Shown: piece by piece, positions 36,514 to 46,022 of the stretch
How positions within the stretch are numbered: the stretch's first letter is position 1
How the letters are laid out: the number at the start of each line of letters is the position of its first letter
Assembly (NCBI GenBank): GCA_963741055.1
Contig: CAVUGU010000007.1
Coordinates: 62,001 to 126,000, forward strand
Direction of reading: 5' to 3'
DNA: 64,000 nucleotides
DNA from: Bog-756 sp963741055
GTDB taxonomy: Bacteria; Actinomycetota; Acidimicrobiia; Acidimicrobiales; RAAP-2
Notes under the pieces: generated by a model
What the model was told of the DNA's origin: nothing
What the model saw: the letters and a program-made list of their open reading frames with translations, nothing else
The model's database searches: none
Translations under genes and position numbers: made by a program

Positions 36514-37407
36514 GTGACGGCGGTCGGCGGAAAGGTTCTCCGATATCGCTCCGACGCGCCCGCGGCGGCGATCACGCTGGGGACCGCCGGCTGGATGGTC
36601 TTCGGGGCCGCCGGTTTGATCCCGCTCTGGTCCATGGTTCTCTTGCCGCTGGCCTTGCGTTGGGTCGGCATCATCCAGCACAACCACACTCACGTCCCCC
36701 TTTTCCGGGTCCGTTCACTCAACCGCGTCGTCGATGCCTCCCTGACCTTCATCAGCGCGGTGCCACAGCCCCTCTACCGCCACCTCCACGTCGACGTGCA
36801 CCATCGATTCGAAAATTCCCCCGAGGACTGGACGGGTCCCTTCTATCGAGACGGGACGTCGTTCCCGGGGCGGCCGGTGTCCTTCCGGCGGTACTGCCTC
36901 ACCACCACCGGCCGTTGCTGGCGACGCGGCATGCCCTCCGTCTGGAAACGCGAGCCGGTCGCGCTCACGGTCTGCTGCATCCCGGCCGCCGTTCTCTTGA
37001 TCAGCCTCGCGATCGCGTCCCCCGAGCGCACGGTCCTGTTCCTGCTCGTGCCCTGGGCCGCGACGACGGTCTTCTTGCCGGCGACCAACTGGATGCAACA
37101 CGTGGGTTGTACCTACGACGCACCCTCCGACTCCGCGAACGTCAATTTCGGAGTCATGCACGGCGCGCTCGCGTTCAACATCGGCTATCACTCGGCCCAT
37201 CACGTCCGGCCGGCCGCGCACTGGAGCAAACTCCCCGACCTCCACACTCGGTTGATCGCGCCGTCACTGCCCCCCGGCCGGATCAGCCGGGGCCTCTTCG
37301 TCGAGGCATTCGGGACCGCGACTCGGCGATCTGGGACGCCCCACCACGCCGGCGCCGATCGTTCGCGCGAGCGTTCACCTCCAGGCGTGACCCCCTCCTC
37401 CGAGTAA
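36514..37407 (+). CDS. Membrane fatty acid desaturase/hydroxylase-like protein
   Basis: A 297-residue integral membrane protein with the three His clusters of the FA_desaturase family: HNHTH (residues ~53-57), HVDVHH (~90) and HSAHH near residue 230 (FNIGYHSAHHVRPAAHW). Hydrophobic pairs flank them (TLGTAGWMVFGAAGLIPLW; VALTVCCIPAAVLLISLAI). It is expected to use a diiron site to desaturate or hydroxylate lipid acyl chains or a carotenoid-like substrate. The last 35 residues are hydrophilic. GTG start at 36514 has no obvious ribosome site. No ferredoxin partner is nearby. Confidence 0.88.
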   Translation: MTAVGGKVLRYRSDAPAAAITLGTAGWMVFGAAGLIPLWSMVLLPLALRWVGIIQHNHTHVPLFRVRSLNRVVDASLTFISAVPQPLYRHLHVDVHHRFENSPEDWTGPFYRDGTSFPGRPVSFRRYCLTTTGRCWRRGMPSVWKREPVALTVCCIPAAVLLISLAIASPERTVLFLLVPWAATTVFLPATNWMQHVGCTYDAPSDSANVNFGVMHGALAFNIGYHSAHHVRPAAHWSKLPDLHTRLIAPSLPPGRISRGLFVEAFGTATRRSGTPHHAGADRSRERSPPGVTPSSE

Positions 37408-37508
37408 CGCTCGCCGGTCCGGCAACGTTTGAAAGTCGACGGACCGGGCTCCCTTTGAGCCGTGCGGTGGCCCGTCGATCCAGTGGAGATCTCGGAGAGG
37501 GAGGAACG

Positions 37509-39567
37509 GTGGCTGGAAGACGCTTTTTCAAGCTGGGTGTCGTCGGCACGATCTCAACGCTGTTTTGCGTGGGCTTCGTGGCGGCGACCGCCGGTGCCGC
37601 AGGCGCGGCCGGGACCACGACGTGCGTGGGGACCCTCGGGTCGGGCATCTACCAGGGACTCTCGGTCCCGTCCGGCCAGGCCTGCGCCATCGGTTCCGGC
37701 GTGGTCGTGGTCGCGAACGTCTCGGTGGCAAGCGGTGGTCGCTTGACCGACACCGGGGCGACCGTGGGCGGGAACGTCCATGCGGTGGGTGCGGCTGCGG
37801 TCTCGATCGACGGCGGCAGCGTGCACCACAACGTCAGTGCCAGTGGCACGTCGGGTGCAGTGAGCGTGACCGGGGCGACCGTCGGGAACAATGTGGTCGT
37901 CTCGAACGGAGCCGGCGCGGTGGTCGTGTCGGGCAACACGGTCACCAACAACGTGTCGGTCACCAACAACGCACCGGGTGGCGCGACGATCACCACCAAC
38001 GCCGTATCGGGTCGGTGCTCCCAGAGCGCCAACAATCCCTACGTCGGCTTCTCCAATACCGGACCGAACGTCTCGTCCTGCAACGGCAGCGTCGTTCCCC
38101 CGGGGCTGACCAACTGCGCCGGCACGCTTGCCTCGGGCACCTACAAGAACGTGCTGGTGCCGACGGGTCAGTCCTGCACCATCGGGCTCGGGGTCATCGT
38201 CTTGAAGAACGTCACCGTCTCGAGCGGCGCTTCGCTCGATGACACCGGCGCCACGGTCGTCAACGACGTGCTGGCGACCGGGGCGAGCTCGGTTTCGATC
38301 ACCGGAGGAGCCGTCAACCACGACGTCCACCTGGCCGGTACCTCCGGGGCCGCGACCGTCTCCAACTCGACCATCGGTGACAACCTGGTGATCGGGAGCG
38401 GGGCCGGGGTGGTCACGGTGTCCGGCAACCAGGTGGCCAACAACCTCGTGGTGAACAACAACTCACCCGGAGGTGCGACGGTGACCACCAATGCGGTCTC
38501 CGGAAAGTGCACCCAGAGCATGAACAATCCCTACTCCGGGAGCGGCAACACCGGTCCCAACGTGTCCTCGTGCAACTCCGGCCAGCAGCTCCTCGGGGGT
38601 CACGACGTGCGTGGGGACCCTCGGGGCGGGCATCTATCCGGCACTGTCGGTCCCGTCCGGTCAGGCCTGTGCCATCGGATCCGACGTGGTCGTCGTCGGG
38701 AGCGTCTCGGTCGCCAGCGGTGGTCGCTTGACCGACACCGGTGCGACCGTCGGTGAGAACGTCCACGCGGTGGGCGCGGCTGCGGTCTCGATCGACGGCG
38801 GCAGCGTGCACCACAACGTCACCGCCACCGGTACCTCCGGTGCGGTGAGCGTCACCGACGCGAGCATCGGCAACAACGTGGACGTCTCGAACGGCGCCGG
38901 CGCGGTGCTGGTGTCGGGCAACACGGTCACCAACAACGTCTCGGTCACCAACAATGCGCCGGGCGGTGCGACGATCACCACCAACGCCGTGGCGGGTCGG
39001 TGCTCCCAGAGCGCCAACAACCCCTACGTCGGCTTCGCCAACACCGGTCCGAACGTCTCGTCGTGCAACGGCAGCGCCGTTCCGCCCGGGCTGACCGACT
39101 GCGCCGGAACCCTCGCCTCGGGCACCTACAAGAACGTGCTGGTGCCGACGGGTCAAACCTGCACGATCGGGCTCGGTGTGATCGTCTTGAAGAACGTGAC
39201 CGTGTCGAGCGGGGCGACGCTGGATGACACCGGCGCCGCCGTCGTCAACGACGTGACGGCGACCGGAGCGAGCTCGGTCTCGATCACCGGAGGAGCCGTC
39301 AACCACACCGTCCACCTGGCCGGTACGTCCGGAACCGTGACCGTCTCCAACGCCACCATCGGTGACAACCTGGTGATCGGGAGCGGCGCCGGTGCGGTGT
39401 CGGTGTCCGGCAACACGGTCGCCAACAACATCACGGTCGAGAACAACTCACCGGGCGGTGCGACGGTGAACGGCAACACCGACGCCGGGTGCCATCAGCA
39501 CGCCAACCATCCCTACTCGGGGAGCGGCAACTCCGTAGCCGGGAACTGCAACGGCTCGAACGCCTGA
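37509..39567 (+). pseudogene. Secreted tandem-repeat (beta-helix-like) protein, one frameshift in a G5 run
   Basis: GTG 37509 starts a signal peptide (RRFFKLGVVGTISTLFCVGF, then AATAGAAGAAG). The mature part has four units of about 164 residues, alternating A-B-A-B: TTCVGTLGSGIYQGLSVPSG, TNCAGTLASGTYKNVLVPTG, TTCVGTLGAGIYPALSVPSG and TDCAGTLASGTYKNVLVPTG. Each unit continues with short NV/GN/NN strands such as VSGNTVTNNVSVTNNAPGGA, like a parallel beta-helix, and ends in a Cys near NNPY. The frame breaks at GGGGG (38595-38599); removing one G joins the halves. The second half alone would start at GTG 38611 without a signal. It is probably a cell-surface protein, function unknown. Confidence 0.78.
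37617..39567 (+). repeat. Tandem duplication of a ~984-bp coding unit
   Basis: Copy 1 starts at 37617 (ACGACGTGCGTGGGGACCCT) and copy 2 at 38602 with the same 20 bases, an offset of 985 including one extra G. Each copy holds an A and a B half-unit. Similarity continues through the whole copy, with mostly third-position and scattered changes, so the duplication is not brand new but remains strongly alike. Confidence 0.85.
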
Positions 39568-39582
39568 TCGAGGTCGGGAGTC

Positions 39583-39611
39583 GCACTGACCGGGATTCTC
39601 CCGGTCAGTGC
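39583..39611. terminator. Bidirectional hairpin terminator
   Basis: GCACTGACCGGGA, loop TTC, TCCCGGTCAGTGC: a perfect 13-bp stem lying between two convergent genes and overlapping the SDR stop codon. No U-tract on either strand, as is common in high-GC Actinomycetota. Confidence 0.75.
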
Positions 39612-40408
39612 GCCCGGCTTCGGATCGCCTTCTGATAGGAGACCGGGGCGATCGTGCGGCCGATCGGCGCGAGAAGCGGGAGCGCCGCCGCGTTGATGTC
39701 GATCCGCTTGCCACCCATCCGCTCGAGCAGGAGCGTGGAGACCTCTTCCTCGCTGCGGCGCACCATCTTCGGGGGTAGACCGCCTCCGTCCTCGACGCCC
39801 GACATCCCCATGGCGGTCGGCACCCAGGCCGGATAGAGAACGTGCACGTGGACCCCGTAGCGGGCGACCTCGTGCGCCACCGTCTCGGTGAAAGCAGTCA
39901 CCGCGGCCTTGGAGGCCGCGTAGGCGCCGTGGCGCGGTTCGGGCGCACGGGCCGAGTCCGAGGAGACGTTCACCACGATGCCCGAGCGCCGCTCGACCAT
40001 CCCGGGGAGAGCGGTCAGCGTTCCGGTCACCACTCCGAAGAAGTTGACGTCGAAGATCTGCCGGTAGGCCTCGGACATCCCCTCCTCGAACGGCGTCAGT
40101 TGCTCGATACCCGCATCGTTCAAGAGGACGTCGATCCGTCCGTGCTTCGTTTCGATGGCCTGCAGGGTCTCGCGGAAGCGGTCGGAGTTCCCGACGTCAC
40201 AGACGATCGTGCCGCTGGCCGGGGTGAGCGCCGCGAGCTGCACCTCCAGCTCGGCCAACAGCTCGGCACGCCGGGCGAGACCGATCACCGTCGCTCCCCG
40301 GCGAGCGAGATCGAGTGCCACTTGCCGGCCGATGCCCGAAGAGGCTCCGGTCACCACGGCGATCTGCCGGTCGTAGCGGGTCGGGTTCTCCTTCTGGCTC
40401 CGTCGCAT
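39605..40408 (-). CDS. Short-chain dehydrogenase/reductase (SDR)
   Basis: A 267-residue classical SDR. Cofactor motif TGASSGIGRQVALDLARRGA, NDAG (LLNDAGIEQLTPFE, a variant of NNAG), catalytic Ser in VVNVSSDSARAPEP and YxxxK in HGAYAASKAAVTAF. Arg after the glycine motif (IGLARRAELLAEL) points to NADPH. YPAWVPTAMGMSG and the final 40 residues form the substrate lid. Substrate unknown. It shares a terminator with the convergent repeat protein. ATG complement 40406-40408. Confidence 0.9.
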   Translation of the reverse strand: MRRSQKENPTRYDRQIAVVTGASSGIGRQVALDLARRGATVIGLARRAELLAELEVQLAALTPASGTIVCDVGNSDRFRETLQAIETKHGRIDVLLNDAGIEQLTPFEEGMSEAYRQIFDVNFFGVVTGTLTALPGMVERRSGIVVNVSSDSARAPEPRHGAYAASKAAVTAFTETVAHEVARYGVHVHVLYPAWVPTAMGMSGVEDGGGLPPKMVRRSEEEVSTLLLERMGGKRIDINAAALPLLAPIGRTIAPVSYQKAIRSRAH

Positions 40409-40471
40409 CAGGCCGATGCTACGGGCTGGCCGGGAAGGACGCTCCGGAGATCGACGGCCTGAACGAGATCC

Positions 40472-41512
40472 TCAACCGCAGCTCGCCGTGTACCCCGCGG
40501 TGCCCGGCTGATAGGCCTGCCCGGAGTTCGGGGAGACCATCAGGCAGGACTCGTCGACCGCGACGAACGCACTCGCAGGGATCTGCTTCAGCTGGTCGAC
40601 CTCCGTCGTGGTCCACCGGGTGTCGGCGGTTCCCTGGAAGAACCAATTGCTGCCGTTGTCCGCCAGGATCAGCCCGTAGGTCTTCATGGTGGTGATCACC
40701 GTCTGGCACAGGGTCGAACACTGGGACGCCGGCAGATCGAAGGTGGCCGACAGCCGGAATCGTGCGCCCATGGGTGGGCAGCTCGTGTCGTTCTGGCCCG
40801 CCTGGTGGCGAGCCGGCCAGAGGTAGGACTGCTGGGTGCACTCCGCGGTGAAACGGATCGCGTGGTCCATGACTCCCGACGTCGACCTCGTCGTAGTTGA
40901 CCAGACCGGGGAGGATCGGCAGACCTGCCGCGTCGGCGGAGGTCCAGCCGGCCGGGCGGAGCGCGTCCGACTCGAGGTTCCAGATCGCCCCGGATCCCGC
41001 AGTGGATTCGCCGCGTCGGGTGGTAGTGGGTGGCGAAGAGCTCGTAGAGAGTGCAGGTCGAGCGGGTTCACCATGATGGCGTGACGGTCGGAGCCGCGCT
41101 CGATCGGCGTGGACGACGAGAGCGGGTAGGGACCGGGGTCGCTCTCCGAGGCGTACCTGAACTTGACCGACACCAGCGGCTGCGACGGAGCGACGATCTG
41201 CCAGGGGATGCCGTAGGGCTTTCTCGGGTTGCGGGAGGGCCCGTAGTCGGGGTGGAGGAAGGTGGTCGACGCAGCCATCGACGCGAGCCAGGTTGCGCTG
41301 TCGGGGTTCACCGGCAGTCCGGTGATCGGAGTGTTCCACACGTCGTCGGCAGGAAAGGCCGGGCAGTCGGTTCCCGGCAGAACGGTCCCGGGAGGTTGCG
41401 CAGCCGCCACACCCTCCGCGACCGATCCCGTTGCGGTCACCGGAACGGCCAGCAGGAAGCCGATCACCACCGAACCCGAAACACGGATCAGCCTGTTCAT
41501 CAGCACCCCCAT
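40472..41512 (-). CDS. Uncharacterised secreted protein, centre out of frame
   Basis: A 346-codon ORF with a signal peptide (LIRVSGSVVIGFLLAVPVTA). DVWNTPITGLPVNPDSATWL and RYASESDPGPYPLSSSTPIE open the mature part. From about 41060 to 40880 the open frame is nonsense-like. Another frame gives the expected LYELFATHYHP, GAIWNLESDALRPAGWTSAD and AAGLPILPGLVNYDEV, after which the first frame resumes with MDHAIRFTAECTQQSYLWPA. Thus two compensating indels. The C-terminal MKTYGLILADNGSNWFFQGT region recurs in a family I recall from many secreted actinobacterial and fungal proteins, function unproven. Cysteine pairs near the end probably form disulfides. Confidence 0.7.
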   Translation of the reverse strand: MGVLMNRLIRVSGSVVIGFLLAVPVTATGSVAEGVAAAQPPGTVLPGTDCPAFPADDVWNTPITGLPVNPDSATWLASMAASTTFLHPDYGPSRNPRKPYGIPWQIVAPSQPLVSVKFRYASESDPGPYPLSSSTPIERGSDRHAIMVNPLDLHSLRALRHPLPPDAANPLRDPGRSGTSSRTRSARPAGPPPTRQVCRSSPVWSTTTRSTSGVMDHAIRFTAECTQQSYLWPARHQAGQNDTSCPPMGARFRLSATFDLPASQCSTLCQTVITTMKTYGLILADNGSNWFFQGTADTRWTTTEVDQLKQIPASAFVAVDESCLMVSPNSGQAYQPGTAGYTASCG

Positions 41513-41575
41513 CGACGGCGATCGACCCGCATTCCCGACCCGGCGACCATCGAATGTATGCGCGAGTGTCGCTTC

Positions 41576-42493
41576 TCAGCTCGTCCCGATGGGGAGCCGC
41601 GCGTCGACGGGCTCGGTCTCCCAGGTGGCACGGATCCACTGGTGGGCCGGGTCGTCGTGGAATGCCATGGTCCGCTCGGGCGCCGGACCGGCGAGCACGT
41701 TGAGGTAGTAGAGGTCGTAGCCGGGCGCGGTCATCGACGGTCCGTGGTACCCGCGCGGGATCAACACCACGTCGCCTTGGCGCACCTCCTCGCAGAGGTC
41801 GATGTCGCCGTCGGTCGTGTACAGCCGCTGCATCGCGAACCCGTCGCCCATCCGCCGGATGCCGGCACCGTCGGTCGACGCCATCTCGTAGTAGTAGATC
41901 TCCTCGAGCACCGCCTCGCCGGGACCCGCCGTGTCGTGTTTGTGCGGCGGCCAGCTCGACCAGTTGCCGGCGGGGGTCAGACACTCGACCGCGACGAGCT
42001 TGTCGGTGGCAAAGGAGCGCGGATCACAGAAGTTGTTCAGCTGACGTGAAGCCCGGCCCGCGCCGCGCAACTCCACGGGGACGGTTGCCGCCGGACCGTA
42101 GGCCGGGGGCTGCGCACGGGTGGCCCGCGCGCTCGGCAGCGCGAATCGCCCGCCGGTCGTGGTCGAGAGGGTGGCCTCGGTCCGGATCGGCAGGTAGGCG
42201 AAGTCGCTCGGGCCGCTGAACACGTCGGCCCGCCCGACGAGCTCGAAGGTCGTCTCGTCGCAGGCGACCGACGCGGATCCGCTGAGCGGGAGCACGAGCA
42301 TCTCGTCGGCTCCGGTCTGGAGCGTGCGCGAGCCGCCGGCCGGGAGCTCGACGATGCGGAGTCCCGCGAACCCCCATCCCGCCGACTCAGGCGAGATCAC
42401 GACCGGGTCGGAGCCGTCAGTGCTCGAACCGTACGGAAGGTGGAGAGGATGGACCACGGTGATCTGGGACTCGAACGTTACACGGGCGTCCAC
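41576..42493 (-). CDS. iolB: 5-deoxy-glucuronate isomerase
   Basis: About 305 residues of the IolB family, which isomerises 5-deoxy-glucuronate in myo-inositol breakdown. The double cupin is visible: SAGWGFAGLRIVELPAGGSR and LPLSGSASVACDE in the N-terminal barrel; NWSSWPPHKHDTAGPGEAVL, EEIYYYEM and GDVVLIPRGYHGPSMTAPGY in the second. HKHD, the Glu of EEIYYY and the His of GYHG are the expected metal ligands. The frame is open 37 codons further upstream; I chose GTG complement 42491-42493, where homology begins. No other iol genes lie nearby, although a Gfo/Idh enzyme at 7991 could in principle handle inositol. Confidence 0.88.
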   Translation of the reverse strand: MDARVTFESQITVVHPLHLPYGSSTDGSDPVVISPESAGWGFAGLRIVELPAGGSRTLQTGADEMLVLPLSGSASVACDETTFELVGRADVFSGPSDFAYLPIRTEATLSTTTGGRFALPSARATRAQPPAYGPAATVPVELRGAGRASRQLNNFCDPRSFATDKLVAVECLTPAGNWSSWPPHKHDTAGPGEAVLEEIYYYEMASTDGAGIRRMGDGFAMQRLYTTDGDIDLCEEVRQGDVVLIPRGYHGPSMTAPGYDLYYLNVLAGPAPERTMAFHDDPAHQWIRATWETEPVDARLPIGTS

Positions 42494-42619
42494 CACTGCG
42501 GTGTGCGGACCCGGGCGCTTGACAGACGCTGCGGCGCGCCGGTTGACTGGCCAGGCGGTGGAACCTGCGGCTCGTCCCTCTCGTTTCGAGGGACGTCCGC
42601 GCAATCGCCTCTCGATCGC

Positions 42620-43210
42620 TCAGCCGACGTCGTCTGATCGGGACCGGTGCCGGCGCTGGACGAAGATGACCGCGACCAGAGCGCCGACTGCCAGCCCGAG
42701 GACCAGGATCCCTACGTCCTTGAGCGAGTCGTGGCCGGTTACCACCCGGCCGATTCCGTAGGCACTCGCCCCGACCGACATTGCGAACCCGAAGGCGGCA
42801 AGAAGGTTCCAGAGCACGAACTGGCCGTACTTCATCTTGGCCGTCCCCGAGACGATCGCGGGCGTGAAGAAGACCGCGAGCCGTCCCCACCGTGCATAGG
42901 CGACCTCACCGCGCTCGACCATCTTCTGGCGGCCGGCTTGGTGCTTGCCGGGACGCTCGAGGAGCTGGCGCCCCCAGCGATTGCCGATCGAGTAGCCGAG
43001 GAGCCCACCGGCCTCACCCGCGAGAGTGGCGACGATCACCACCGCAGCGAGATCGAGACTGCCCTGGCTCGCCGCGGCTCCGGCCGCACCGAGGGCGGTC
43101 GCGCCGATGAACGGCACCCCTGCCCACGACGCGGCGACCGCCACGAAGAGCAGCAGGTACTGCCACCAGCTGCCCGCGAGATCGGCGGCCACGACGCTCG
43201 CCGTGCTCAC
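42620..43210 (-). CDS. DedA/VTT-family membrane protein
   Basis: A 196-residue protein with four to five membrane segments. The VTT signature is recognisable in VPFIGATALGAAGAA, VATLAGEAGGLLGYSIGNRW and RWGRLAVFFTPAIVSGTAKM, which correspond to the E, G-x-x-x-G and R/P residues of DedA proteins. Members support lipid scrambling or proton-dependent homeostasis in the cytoplasmic membrane. It is 16 bases downstream of the DMT exporter on the same strand, so probably cotranscribed. ATG complement 43208-43210. Confidence 0.82.
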   Translation of the reverse strand: MSTASVVAADLAGSWWQYLLLFVAVAASWAGVPFIGATALGAAGAAASQGSLDLAAVVIVATLAGEAGGLLGYSIGNRWGRQLLERPGKHQAGRQKMVERGEVAYARWGRLAVFFTPAIVSGTAKMKYGQFVLWNLLAAFGFAMSVGASAYGIGRVVTGHDSLKDVGILVLGLAVGALVAVIFVQRRHRSRSDDVG

Positions 43211-43226
43211 GTCACCTCTGGTGAGT

Positions 43227-44108
43227 TCACGTGGTCGAGGGATCGAGCTCGACCGACCTCGCGGTGCCAGAGGGCTGCGGCGCCTCCGACCCCGCCAGCA
43301 GGGCGATGCCCGCGATGGCGATCAAGAGGCCGATCCCCGCGGAGCTCACATGGCCCGCTCCACTCTTTGCCAGACGTTCCCCGTACACCACGATGCCGAG
43401 GATCACGCTCGAGAAGAGCGTCACCGAGTTGGTGGAGGCCATCGCCGGTGCCAACACACCGGTCTTGAGCGCAGACTGCTGGAGCACGAAGCCACTCACC
43501 GCCGAGAGGATCAGGACGTAGACCGACCAGCTGGCGAGCAGCGCCAGGATGCCGTTGCCGATCTCGGTGACGAAGGTCTTGGTGACCGCGGCCTGCAGTC
43601 CGAAGCCGAGGCCTGCCGCCGCGCCCAAGGTGAGCGCCTTGGCCGCACCGCGGAACCGGCTCCCGACGACCGCGAGCACCACCACGAGGACGAGAGTGAG
43701 GAGGCACGCACCCCACCAGGTCGCCGCGTTCGGATGGGTGGTTCCGCCCTGTGGCTGACCGCCCGAGAGAAAGACGACGATTCCGACCAAGGTCAGGCCG
43801 GCCCCCGCCAGCTCGCGGAGCCCGACGTGCTGTCGGGTGAACCACACGCCGAAGGGGAGCGCGATCACCAGGCTGAGCGCGGTCAGGGACTGCACCACGA
43901 GCAGGGAAGCCCGGTCGAGCGCCATCGCCTGGAGGACCCATCCCGACGCCTGGAAGATCGCACCCGCCAGCCACACCGGACGATGAAGGATCTGCAGGAG
44001 GAACCGAGGATCGTCCTCGGTCGCCTCGGTGGTCATCGTGCCCTTCTGCTGGAGGACGGTCCCCAACGCGAAGACGACGGCCGCAAGGATGGCCAGTACC
44101 GCGCCCAT
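43227..44108 (-). CDS. DMT-superfamily transporter
   Basis: A 293-residue membrane protein with about nine or ten hydrophobic segments in two EamA-like halves. It starts VLAILAAVVFALGTVLQQKG, and LQAMALDRASLLVVQSLTAL closes the first half. SGFVLQQSALKTGVLAPAMA and VTLFSSVILGIVVYGERLAK occur in the second; the latter is the usual DMT pattern before the last helix. The DUF-type subgroup resembles NIPA-like magnesium transporters, but substrate is uncertain. First gene of a probable two-gene unit with dedA. Confidence 0.85.
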   Translation of the reverse strand: MGAVLAILAAVVFALGTVLQQKGTMTTEATEDDPRFLLQILHRPVWLAGAIFQASGWVLQAMALDRASLLVVQSLTALSLVIALPFGVWFTRQHVGLRELAGAGLTLVGIVVFLSGGQPQGGTTHPNAATWWGACLLTLVLVVVLAVVGSRFRGAAKALTLGAAAGLGFGLQAAVTKTFVTEIGNGILALLASWSVYVLILSAVSGFVLQQSALKTGVLAPAMASTNSVTLFSSVILGIVVYGERLAKSGAGHVSSAGIGLLIAIAGIALLAGSEAPQPSGTARSVELDPSTT

Positions 44109-44192
44109 GGCCCTCGAGCCTAGGTCTTGACCTCGAGAGGCGGTTGTTCTTCGAAGGAGACCCGCAAGCGGGAGGGTGGGGCCGTCGCGCCG

Positions 44193-45783
44193 TCAGGCCG
44201 CGAGTCGTTCCGCGAGGTGGTCGCCGACCCGCAACGCGTTGGCGATGATGGTCAGCGTCGGATTCACCGCGCCGATCGACGGGAAGAAGCTCGAGTCCAC
44301 GACGTAGAGGTTGTCGAGCTGGTGAGCCTTGCAATTCTCGTCGAGCACCGAGGTTTCCGGGTCGGTTCCGAATCGGGCGGTTCCCGCCTGGTGCGCGGTC
44401 GCCGCGATGTTCATCCCTTCGTGGAGGTAGACCCCACGCTGGTGGGACTTCTTGTGGAAGCCGAGGTCCGCGAGCATTGAGTCGAACTTCCTTCGCATCC
44501 GCCTGAGGGGCTCCTCGTTGTTGTCGGTGGGCAGAGCGAGCCGGACGTACCCGTCCTTGTCGATGGTGACCCGGCTGTCCGCGCGGGGAAGGTCTTCCGA
44601 CGACATCCAGAAGTCGACCCCGTGGCGCGCGACCTCGTTCAACGCGGCATCCGGAGTGAGCTTTGCTCCCCAGGCCAGGAAGTGCGGCGCCATCGCCCGG
44701 AGCTGCTCGCCGTCGGACTTGCCGAGCATCTGGATGCTGCCCCAGGGGTACTCCCAGTCCTCGCCCTTCAGGTACCAGTCGTTGAGCGCGAGCGTCTTCT
44801 GCAAGCGGGTCGGGTTCGGGGTGCGGGAGAGCGCGATCACCGCAGTGTTGTTGTGGCGCACGTAGTTCCGCCCCACCTGATCCGAGCCGTTGGCGAGCCC
44901 ACTCGGGTACCCGTCGTTGGAGGAACGAAGGAGCAGCAACGCGGAGTTGAGGGCACCGCACGACACCACCACGACGTCTCCGGTGATCCGAGCGGTCGAG
45001 CCGTCACCCAACTTGGTCACCACGGCGGTCACGCTCCCACCACCGGGGTCGGTCTCCAGGCGCTCCACCCACGCGTCGGTCGCGAGCTCGAGGTTCGGGT
45101 GGGCCGCCAGTGCGGGATCGACACACACCACCTGGGAATCGGCCTTGCCGTCCACCAGACACGGAAAGCCGTCGACCCGGTTGCAGCGGATGCAGGCGCT
45201 CCCGTGGACCGCATCTCCCTTTTCGTCCTGGGCGAGCATCAGGATGTGGAAGGTGCGAAGGATGGAGGGCGAGCTTCACCAGGTCGTCGTGGAGATCCTG
45301 GATACGCGGCTCGTGACGAACGGGTGGGTAGGGGTACTCACTGCTCCTCGGCCCGTCGCTCGGATCCTCACCCGCGACGCCGTGCACGTGGTAGAGACGC
45401 TCCGCTTCGGTGTACCAGGGCTCAAGATCGTCGTAGGAGACCGGCCAGGCCGGCGAGAGCCCGCCGTAGTGCTTGATCACCCCGAAGTCCTCGGGGCGCA
45501 GGCGGAACAGCGTGGCACCGTAGAACTTGGTGTTGCCGCCCACGTAGTAGTTCTGTTCGGGGGAGAACTCGTTGCCGTCCTGGTCGAGCCATTCCTCCGT
45601 GCAGTGGTACTTCGCCTTCACGAAAACCGCGGAGGTCTCCCAGTTGTCACGCTCCCGCGGTAGGTAGCCGCCCCGCTCGAGCAGCAGAATGCGCTTTCCG
45701 GTCGGAGCCAGCTTCCAGGCGAGCGTTCCCCCACCGGCACCGCTCCCGATGATCACCACGTCGTAGTGGTCGAGCTCTGGCAT
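44193..45783 (-). pseudogene. GMC-family FAD-dependent oxidoreductase, one frameshift
   Basis: ATG complement 45781-45783 follows GGAGGAG. The FAD-binding motif is DVVIIGSGAGGGTLAWKLAP, then LLLERGGYLPRERDNW and the GMC signature NYYVGGNTKFYGATLFRLRP. Near 45260 the frame shifts; the second frame reads GSACIRCNRVDGFPCLVDGK, DVVVVSCGALNSALLLL and ends with AATAHQAGTARFGTDPETSV and the C-terminal NPTLTIIANALRVGDHLAER. His in the AHQAG region and Asn in VNPTLT are the catalytic pair. The closest relatives oxidise sugars or sterols. It is complete if one base is corrected. Confidence 0.85.
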
Positions 45784-46022
45784 CGATCTCCTCCGTCGGT
45801 GGTCCCACCCGGAATGGAGTGACAACCCCGCCGCCTCGGCGGTCGTTGACCGGACCGAACGGATTGTAAACGCCCCATGCCCGGCTGCTCGCGGGGCCTG
45901 GTGCCTCCACAAGCTCTGGCTGTTCCGCGCGACGAGAAGGCCGTGTTTACTGGTCGGGAGCGTCCCTCGCACGACCACCAGCCGAAGGAGCCCACCTTGT
46001 CGGACCAAGCTGCGCCCTCCCC
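45784..46022. other. Divergent intergenic region
   Basis: 239 bases between the GMC oxidoreductase and the MFS gene. It holds the ribosome site of each side (GGAGGAG for GMC; AAGGAG at 45984-45989 before a TTG-initiated nine-codon frame that ends on the MFS start). TTGACC at about 45848 could be a -35 box, but I found no convincing -10 and no palindrome. Confidence 0.3.

Noticed and set aside
38611..39567. Second half of the repeat protein as a separate gene
   Set aside because: It would start at GTG inside a repeat unit, without a signal peptide or ribosome site. A single extra G explains the break better.
37617..39567. CRISPR-like or mobile repeat array
   Set aside because: The repeats are long coding units within one protein gene; no short direct repeats with unique spacers occur in the window.
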